This document shows positions 58,767 to 64,000 of a stretch of 64,000 nucleotides of DNA, one piece after another. This stretch comes from Sphingomonas hankyongi. Lineage in GTDB: Bacteria > Pseudomonadota > Alphaproteobacteria > Sphingomonadales > Sphingomonadaceae. The notes under the pieces were generated by a model that did no database searches, had not been told where the DNA came from, and saw nothing but the letters and a program-made list of their open reading frames with translations. Positions within the stretch are counted from its first letter, which is position 1. Every line of letters begins with the position of its first letter. Made by a program: the position numbers and the translations under genes. The stretch is taken from NCBI RefSeq assembly GCF_023516575.1, contig NZ_JAMGBE010000001.1, positions 558,001 through 622,000 of the forward strand, in the 5' to 3' direction.

Positions 58767-59470
58767 GCCGCCTCCCTTTCGCGAACCGTGCGGAACTCGA
58801 TCTTCTTCTCGTAAGGCCCGCCGAGGATCATCCGCTTCACGTAGATCGACGGCAGGTGGATTGCGTCCGGATCGAGCGATCCTACGGGCACGATCTCCTC
58901 GACCTCGGCGACGCACACCTTCCCGCACGTCGCGGCCGGCAGGTTGAAGTTGCGCGCGGTCTTCCGGAAGATCAGGTTGCCGCTCTCGTCGGCCTTCCAT
59001 CCCTTCACGACCGAGAGGTCGGCGCGGATGCCGCGCTCGAGGATATATTCCTCACCGTCGAATTCCTTGACCTCCTTGCCCTCGGCGACCTGCGTCCCGA
59101 AGCCCGTCTTGGTGTAGAAGCCGGGGATGCCGGCGCCGCCCGCGCGCATGCGCTCCGCAAGCGTGCCCTGCGGCGTGAACTCGACCTCCAACTCACCGGC
59201 GAGAAATTGGCGCTCGAACTCCTTGTTCTCGCCGACGTAGGACGAGATCATCTTCTTGACCTGCCGCGTGCGCAGCAGCTTGCCGAGGCCTTCATTGTCG
59301 ATGCCGGCATTGTTGGACGCGATGGTGAGATCCTTGACCCCGCTCGACTGGATTGCGTCGATCAGCCGCTCGGGGATTCCGCACAGGCCGAAGCCTCCGG
59401 CCGCGATGGTCATGCCGTCGAACAGCAGCCCTTCGAGCGCACGTTCAGCGCTGTCGTAAATTTTCTGCAT
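58763..59470 (-). CDS. 3-oxoacid CoA-transferase subunit A
   Basis: 235 residues: '[20 protein letters not shown]', '[20 protein letters not shown]', '[20 protein letters not shown]' and '[24 protein letters not shown]' match the scoA/atoD-type alpha chain. It overlaps subunit B by four bases. Confidence 0.96.
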   Translation of the reverse strand: MQKIYDSAERALEGLLFDGMTIAAGGFGLCGIPERLIDAIQSSGVKDLTIASNNAGIDNEGLGKLLRTRQVKKMISSYVGENKEFERQFLAGELEVEFTPQGTLAERMRAGGAGIPGFYTKTGFGTQVAEGKEVKEFDGEEYILERGIRADLSVVKGWKADESGNLIFRKTARNFNLPAATCGKVCVAEVEEIVPVGSLDPDAIHLPSIYVKRMILGGPYEKKIEFRTVREREAA

Positions 59471-59500
59471 GCGCCGCCAATAGAAAAGCAGCGGCTGTGG

Positions 59501-59983
59501 TCAAGAACGGCCGGTACGCAGCCCTGCCGCTCGGACCCCCGCCTCGGCGCATGCGGCGTCATCGGCTGGCGCTTCGCCGGAGACTCCCACGGCGCCGATC
59601 CGCGCCTTTCCGTCGGCGCTGAATAAAGGAACGCCGCCCGGTACGATCACCACGCCGGGCGCGCGGTCGAATCCGGGCGTTGCGCGTGCGCTCTCAAGCA
59701 TCTGCGCCGTCGAAAAGCCCCAGGCGGCGGCCGCTTGCGCCTTGGTCAGCGCGAAGTCGAAGATGCCGCTGGCGTTCCCGTCCATGCGCAGCGCAGCGAC
59801 TATGTGGCCGCCGGTGTCCACCACGACGATCGCATGACTCTGCTTTTTCGCGACGGCGTGCGTGGCGCAGCCTTCGATGATCGCTCGCGCGGCGCCCGCA
59901 TCGAGTACGGGCGCCGATTGCGCAAACGCAGAACTCGCAATCGCCGCAGTCAGTGCGGAAAAGCAGCTCAGGAGGCGGATCAC
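59501..59983 (-). CDS. GlcG/HbpS-like secreted protein
   Basis: 160 residues. Signal peptide ('FSALTAAIASSAFAQ') and a GlcG/HbpS domain: 'IEGCATHAVAKKQSHAIVVV DTGGHIVAALRMD', 'APGVVIVPGGVPLFSADGKA RIGAVGVSG'. Family members bind haem or cobalamin or act with glycolate genes; role here unknown. The GTG at 59983 overlaps the previous stop (GTGA). Confidence 0.88.
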   Translation of the reverse strand: MIRLLSCFSALTAAIASSAFAQSAPVLDAGAARAIIEGCATHAVAKKQSHAIVVVDTGGHIVAALRMDGNASGIFDFALTKAQAAAAWGFSTAQMLESARATPGFDRAPGVVIVPGGVPLFSADGKARIGAVGVSGEAPADDAACAEAGVRAAGLRTGRS

Positions 59984-60498
59984 GGGTGGGTCGCGGCGGC
60001 GGCGGGCCGATAGGTAAAGTCGAAATTCGGGCTCCAGGACTTTCCTTCGTCGGTGGATTGCTCGCCGAATTGCCGGACGCTGCCATCGGGGTTCCTGGAG
60101 TAGGTCATCCGGACCAGCGGGCCGCCCCATTTGCCTGTGATGACCATCGCCTGGCCGTTCCAGCCTCCGGTGAAGAAGGCACGCGATCCGCTCGAATCGA
60201 TCCAGAACTGCTCCCAGCGTTTCTCGCCGGGAACGTAAATGCTGAGAGAGCCTCCAGGACTATTGCTCAGGGGCATCCAATTCTCCCGAATGCCGCAGCC
60301 GTAAACGGGCTCGATCAGGCTGTGCGCGACGAGCTTGTCCTTGCCGGTGGGATAAACGTCCCAGCGGCCGACCCAGAAATCGAGCCGGTGGAATTCAGGA
60401 TCGGCACAGGGCTTGGCCGCCGGGCTCTTGGCCGGTTGGGCAGCCGCAGGCGCTGCGGCGACGGCCGCCAGCACGGCTGCGATAAGCAATCGAACCAT
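59980..60498 (-). CDS. Secreted DUF1579-like protein
   Basis: 172 residues: signal peptide ('MVRLLIAAVLAAVAAAPAAA') and a beta-barrel-type domain ('FHRLDFWVGRWDVYPTGKDK', 'GCGIRENWMPLSNSPGGSLS', 'WEQFWIDSSGSRAFFTGGW'). This pattern is common in secreted proteins annotated as DUF1579 or unknown. It overlaps the GlcG-like gene by GTGA. Confidence 0.8.
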   Translation of the reverse strand: MVRLLIAAVLAAVAAAPAAAQPAKSPAAKPCADPEFHRLDFWVGRWDVYPTGKDKLVAHSLIEPVYGCGIRENWMPLSNSPGGSLSIYVPGEKRWEQFWIDSSGSRAFFTGGWNGQAMVITGKWGGPLVRMTYSRNPDGSVRQFGEQSTDEGKSWSPNFDFTYRPAAAATHP

Positions 60499-60603
60499 AT
60501 GTCCCCCCTCACTGCCAGAAGCTTTGGCGACGAAGCAATCACTGCCTCGGATCGCGCGGCTTCGCCCGCAAGGCGGTTTCTACGAGAGAACCGAAAGCGC
60601 CAA

Positions 60604-60915
60604 CTAACCGCGAAGCTTGGCCAGCACTCCCTGCAGCTGCATCGCGTTCGACATGTCGCCTTCGACCTTCAGCTTGCCCATCATGAACGCGGTCATCCCA
60701 TCGAGCTGGCCCGCCGACAATTGCTGCCAGTCGTCCCAGCTCACCTTGATGGTCGTGTCCGCGGCATTTGCGTCGGAAGCGATATCGCTGACCTGGTTCG
60801 AGATCCCGTCGAGAAGAATCGCGCCCTCGCCACCGCCGAAGTCGATCTTGACGCGCTTGCCCGGCACCCAGGCCTGACCTTCCTGCATCCGCTGGACGAG
60901 CTCTTGCTTGGTCAT
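60604..60915 (-). CDS. SCP2 sterol-binding domain protein
   Basis: 103 residues: 'VKIDFGGGEGAILLDGISNQ', 'ADTTIKVSWDDWQQLSAGQL' and 'MTAFMMGKLKVEGDMSNAMQ LQGVL' are the SCP2 lipid-binding signature. Binds a fatty acyl or sterol-like ligand in the cytoplasm; often near fatty-acid or CoA metabolism genes, as here. Confidence 0.93.
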   Translation of the reverse strand: MTKQELVQRMQEGQAWVPGKRVKIDFGGGEGAILLDGISNQVSDIASDANAADTTIKVSWDDWQQLSAGQLDGMTAFMMGKLKVEGDMSNAMQLQGVLAKLRG

Positions 60916-60988
60916 GTCGTTGCTTTCTCCTTTGTCAGCAGGCTAGCCGCCCGTTGCAGCCGTAACAAGCGAGGCTTATCTGGCGCCG

Positions 60989-62416
60989 ATGGGATACGAA
61001 ACCTCACTCCAGCTCTTCATCGACGGCGTTTGGAAATCCGGCGAAGGCCGCGACAGTCACGAAGTCGTCAACCCGGTCGACAACAGCCCGATCGCCGAAG
61101 TCCCCTATGCAACGAAGGCGGACCTCGACGAAGCGCTATCCGCGTCGGAGCGCGCGTGGCCGGAGTGGCGGGCGATGGATGTCGAGAAGCGCGGTGCGAT
61201 CCTGCACAAGGCCGCAGCACTGCTTCGCGAACGCGCCGACCACATCGCCGCGACGATGACGCAGGAGCAGGGCAAGATCCTTGCCGAATCGAAGGCCGAA
61301 GTGATTGCTTCGGCACAGTTGTTCGACTGGTACGCCGAAGATGCGAAGCGCGATTACGGGCGCACGCTTGTGCGGCCGGCAGGCCAGCTCAGCCGCGTGA
61401 TCCGTCAGCCGGTCGGCCCGACCGCGACCTTCACGCCGTGGAATTTCCCCCTCTATTTGCTTGCGAAGAAGGTCTCGGCCGCGCTCGCCGCGGGCTGCAC
61501 CGTGATCTCGCGGCCTCCCCACGAAACGCCGGGTGTCGGCACGGAGATGTTCCGCGCGCTCGGCGATGCAGGCATCCCCGCCGGCGTCGCCCAGCTCGTC
61601 CACGGCGATTCCAGGCTCGTCAGCGAAACCCTGATCGCGAGCCGCGTCATCCGCAAGGTCAGCTTCACCGGGTCGACCGGCGTGGGCAAGCATCTGATGC
61701 GCCTGTGCGCCGACAGCATGACCCGCGTCACGATGGAGCTCGGCGGGCATGCGCCGGTGCTCATCTTCGACGACTGCGATCTCGAAAAGACGCTCGACAT
61801 GGTCGTCCCGCAGAAGTTCCGGAATGCCGGCCAGGTCTGCGTCTCGCCGACGCGTTTCTACGTCCAGCGCGGCATTTACGACGCCTTCGTGAAGGGTTTT
61901 GCCGAGCGTACGCAGAAGGTGAAGATCGGCAACGGCCTCGAGGAAGGAACGCGCATGGGTCCGCTCGCCAATGCGCGCCGTCCCGACGCGATCGAAACCC
62001 TGGTGCAGGACGCCAAGGCCAAGGGCGCGCGCGTGATGGCTGGCGGCGAGCGCGGCAACGGCGGCTTCTTCTTCCAGCCGACTCTTCTCGCCGACGTCCC
62101 CGACGAAGCCGAGATCATGAACGAGGAGCCGTTCGGCCCGGTCGCCGTCTCGCGTCCGTTCGACACGTTCGAGGAAGTGATCGAGCAGGCGAACCGCCTG
62201 CCCTACGGCCTCGCCGCCTTCGCATTCACGGAAAACGGCCGCAGGGCCAACCTGATCGGCGATCTCGTCGAAAGCGGCATGGTCGGCATCAACACGTTCG
62301 CCATCTCGCTCGCGGATGCGCCGTTCGGTGGGGTCAAGGACTCAGGATTTGGGTCGGAAGGCGGCAAGGAAGGCCTTGAGAGCTATCAGGTCGTGAAAGC
62401 GATCCACCAGGCCTGA
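60989..62416 (+). CDS. NAD(P)-dependent aldehyde dehydrogenase (succinate-semialdehyde type)
   Basis: 475 residues. Catalytic Glu in 'RVTMELGGHAPVLIFDDCDL', catalytic Cys in 'FRNAGQVCVSPTRFYVQRGI', cofactor loop 'KVSFTGSTGVGKHLMRLCA', and 'GPTATFTPWNFPLYLLAKKV SAALAAG' are complete. It groups by eye with GabD/SSADH. The product of a broken GIY-YIG remnant and a REP element lie right behind its stop. Confidence 0.92.
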   Translation: MGYETSLQLFIDGVWKSGEGRDSHEVVNPVDNSPIAEVPYATKADLDEALSASERAWPEWRAMDVEKRGAILHKAAALLRERADHIAATMTQEQGKILAESKAEVIASAQLFDWYAEDAKRDYGRTLVRPAGQLSRVIRQPVGPTATFTPWNFPLYLLAKKVSAALAAGCTVISRPPHETPGVGTEMFRALGDAGIPAGVAQLVHGDSRLVSETLIASRVIRKVSFTGSTGVGKHLMRLCADSMTRVTMELGGHAPVLIFDDCDLEKTLDMVVPQKFRNAGQVCVSPTRFYVQRGIYDAFVKGFAERTQKVKIGNGLEEGTRMGPLANARRPDAIETLVQDAKAKGARVMAGGERGNGGFFFQPTLLADVPDEAEIMNEEPFGPVAVSRPFDTFEEVIEQANRLPYGLAAFAFTENGRRANLIGDLVESGMVGINTFAISLADAPFGGVKDSGFGSEGGKEGLESYQVVKAIHQA

Positions 62417-62418
62417 GC

Positions 62419-62502
62419 CGCTACCATCGCGCTTGGAAGATTGAGCTGATCGAACGCGCATTTCCGAATTGGGAAGACTTGTTCGAGTTGATCAACGCGT
62501 GA
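62419..62502 (+). pseudogene. C-terminal remnant of a GIY-YIG nuclease
   Basis: An 84-base tail reads 'RYHRAWKIELIERAFPNWED' then 'LFELINA' and a stop. This is the characteristic end of small GIY-YIG nucleases (W-K-I-E-L-I-E...NPxWxDLY). No start or GIY-YIG core exists upstream, where the aldehyde dehydrogenase ends two bases earlier. Confidence 0.7.
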
Positions 62503-62504
62503 AG

Positions 62505-62537
62505 GAGCGGGATTCCCGCTTTCGCGGGAATGACGGG
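62505..62537 (-). repeat. REP element (ATTCCCGC hairpin type), copy 2
   Basis: ATTCCCGC (62512-62519) and GCGGGAAT (62524-62531) form an 8-bp stem with loop TTTC, in the reverse orientation of the copy at 37400. Flanks match too (GGGATTCCCGC...GCGGGAATGACGG). Confidence 0.8.
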
Positions 62538-62554
62538 GTAGCTAAGTGCGCCCC

Positions 62555-64000
62555 ATGACCAAACGCAGCGGCGGCCGCATCCTCGTCGACCAGCTCAGGA
62601 TTCAGGGCTGCGACCGTATCTTCACCGTTCCAGGCGAGAGCTTCCTCGCCGTGCTGGACGCGCTGCACGACACGCCGGAGATCGAGACGGTGGTGTGCCG
62701 TCAGGAAGGCGGCGTCGCTTACATGGCGGACGCGGACGGCAAGATGACGGGGCGTCCCGGAATCGCATTCGTCACGCGCGGGCCCGGAGCGACCAACGCC
62801 AGCGCCGGCGTCCATGTCGCATTCCAGGATTCGACGCCGATGATCCTGTTCATCGGCGATGTCGCGCGCGGCGACCGCGATCGCGAAGGCTTCCAGGAAA
62901 TCGACTTTCCGGCCTTTTTCGGGCCGATCACCAAATGGGCCGCGCGGATCGAGGATGCGCGACGCATCCCCGAATATGTCGCTCGCGCCTATCGCGTCGC
63001 CGCCGCGGGCAGGCCGGGCCCCGTAGTGCTTGCGCTTCCGGAGGATATGCTTCGCGACGAGGTCGAGGCGCTCGACCGCCCCTGCGTTCCGCCGCTGGCC
63101 GAAGAACCCGATCCCGGCGCCATCCAGGCGATGTTCGAGCTGCTGAAGGAAGCCGCCGCGCCGGTGGCTATCGTCGGCGGCGCCGACTGGAGCCCGCGCG
63201 CCGGTCATCATTTTGCGAACTTCGCGCACCGCTACGGCATTCCGGTGGCCGCCGCATTCCGCCGCCAGGACGCGGTGTCGAACAGCTGCTCCGTTTATGC
63301 CGGCCAGCTCGGCTATGGCCCCAATCCCAAGCTGCAGCAGCGCATCCGCGACGCCGACCTCATCCTCGCCGTCGGGCCCCGGCTCGGCGAGGCCACCACC
63401 GACGGCTACACGCTCATCACGCCCGACCATCCCGGCCAGACTCTCGTCCACGTCCATCCCGACCCCAACGAGCTCGGCCGCGTCTTTCACGCCGACCTGC
63501 CCATCTGTGCCGACATGGGCGAGTTCGCGGAGATGGTCGACGAGTGGATCGACCCTGATCTTGTCCGCTTTTCCTGCGGCGATGATGCCCACAAGGAATG
63601 GCTCGAATGGTCCGAGCCGAAGCCGCGCGACGGCGTCAAGCTCGACCTCGGCCCCTGCGTCGCTGCGATGCGTGAGAAGCTTCCCGACACCACGATCATC
63701 TGCAACGGCGCCGGCAATTTCTCCGGCTGGTGGCACCGCTACTGGCGCTACGGCGTGCAGCCGACGCAGCTGGCGCCGACGAGCGGGACGATGGGCTACG
63801 GCCTCCCGGCGGCGGTCGCTGCGGCGCTGCGCTTCAAGGATAGGGCGGTGGTTTGCGTTGCAGGCGACGGCGACTTCCTGATGAACGGCCAGGAGCTTGC
63901 GACGGCAGCGCAATATGGCGCGAACCTGCTCGTCATCATCGCCGACAATTCGAGCTACGGCACTATCCGCATGCATCAGGAACGCGAATATCCGGAGCGC
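62555..64000 (+). CDS. Thiamine diphosphate-dependent enzyme (acetolactate synthase-like), cut by the window end
   Basis: 482 residues are visible from ATG 62555 and the frame continues past 64000. N-terminal ThDP domain with the activating Glu in 'TVVCRQEGGVAYMADADGKM', FAD/central-like domain, and C-terminal ThDP-binding motif 'VCVAGDGDFLMNGQELATAA QYGANLLVIIADNSSYGT'. This is the AHAS/benzoylformate decarboxylase superfamily; 'GDVARGDRDREGFQEIDFPA' and 'AKWxRIEDARRIPEYVARAY'-type patterns suggest a stand-alone catabolic member rather than ilvB (inference). A GTG at 62546 is an alternative start. Confidence 0.88.
   Translation, partial: MTKRSGGRILVDQLRIQGCDRIFTVPGESFLAVLDALHDTPEIETVVCRQEGGVAYMADADGKMTGRPGIAFVTRGPGATNASAGVHVAFQDSTPMILFIGDVARGDRDREGFQEIDFPAFFGPITKWAARIEDARRIPEYVARAYRVAAAGRPGPVVLALPEDMLRDEVEALDRPCVPPLAEEPDPGAIQAMFELLKEAAAPVAIVGGADWSPRAGHHFANFAHRYGIPVAAAFRRQDAVSNSCSVYAGQLGYGPNPKLQQRIRDADLILAVGPRLGEATTDGYTLITPDHPGQTLVHVHPDPNELGRVFHADLPICADMGEFAEMVDEWIDPDLVRFSCGDDAHKEWLEWSEPKPRDGVKLDLGPCVAAMREKLPDTTIICNGAGNFSGWWHRYWRYGVQPTQLAPTSGTMGYGLPAAVAAALRFKDRAVVCVAGDGDFLMNGQELATAAQYGANLLVIIADNSSYGTIRMHQEREYPER

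Noticed and set aside
59953-62379. 808-residue + strand frame spanning several genes
   Set aside because: It crosses the GlcG-like, DUF1579-like and SCP2 genes and the aldehyde dehydrogenase in the wrong frame; its content is Arg/Ala-rich noise.
62492-63976. 494-residue minus-strand frame opposite the ThDP enzyme
   Set aside because: The + strand frame from 62555 carries the activating Glu and the GDG...N ThDP motif and runs off the window; the minus frame is its shadow.
1-64000. tRNA, rRNA, riboswitch and CRISPR signals
   Set aside because: None could be recognised by eye on either strand; a covariance-model scan could find weak ones.

Overview
The window reads as a chromosomal segment of a GC-rich alphaproteobacterium, most likely a member of the Sphingomonadales (Sphingomonas/Sphingomicrobium-like). 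The evidence is the gene set and style: DUF4893, DUF1476 and ATP12-family genes, a GrxD-BolA pair, a class I PHA synthase with a phasin, a Kup transporter, a two-subunit CoA transferase, many small genes joined by ATGA/GTGA stop-start overlaps, and the absence of ATP-cone sequence in NrdA. No rRNA, tRNA, CRISPR array or complete insertion sequence was seen. One stretch (about 34.8-36.8 kb) is visibly AT-richer and looks acquired.

Layout. 0-6 kb: a SIMPL protein, a GlsB-type membrane protein and an RND adaptor/permease pair whose permease carries an extra membrane insertion. 6-16 kb: DUF445, GNAT, murA, clpS, phasin (with a terminator and repeated operator-like motifs), gmk, ATP12 chaperone, HAD phosphatase, PaiB-like protein, RluA-type pseudouridine synthase, DUF4893. 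16-25 kb: RarD, small membrane and YdeI-like proteins, phaC, a TRIC-type channel, serine hydrolase, VOC protein, a proline-rich outer-membrane protein and an AlaC/DapL-like aminotransferase. 25-31 kb: an outer-membrane transporter-like protein, Kup, a KdpD/KdpE-like fusion regulator divergent from kup, and a TIR-TPR protein.

31-35 kb: a class I ribonucleotide reductase operon in which three small membrane or lipoprotein genes, chained by ATGA overlaps, sit between nrdA and nrdB. 35-37 kb: the AT-richer insert, with a DUF262-HNH restriction-like gene broken by two frameshifts. 37-46 kb: mostly small secreted, lipoprotein and membrane genes, a J-domain protein, a sulfotransferase, an AAA ATPase, a small HNH protein, a Flp pilin, a thermonuclease, a CAP protein and a MAPEG protein. 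46-54.5 kb: prolyl oligopeptidase, nadA, DUF4230, an MBL hydrolase, a BlaI/M56 regulatory pair with an operator touching the start codon, and a glycosyltransferase. 54.5-64 kb: a sigma54-like promoter in front of a long hairpin, grxD-bolA, DUF1476, a quinone oxidoreductase, a lipoprotein lactonase-like enzyme, CoA transferase A/B, a GlcG-like protein, SCP2, aldehyde dehydrogenase, a GIY-YIG remnant beside a REP element, and a ThDP enzyme cut by the window end.

The most interesting items are the KdpD/KdpE-like one-component fusion (the phospho-acceptor histidine position is Asp and no ATPase domain is present) next to kup, the small-gene chain inside nrdAB, the sigma54-like promoter/hairpin, the frameshifted DUF262-HNH gene, the apparently leaderless blaI promoter/operator, and the permease with an extra TM pair. 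All functions come from reading motifs and domain order by eye; no database search was possible.
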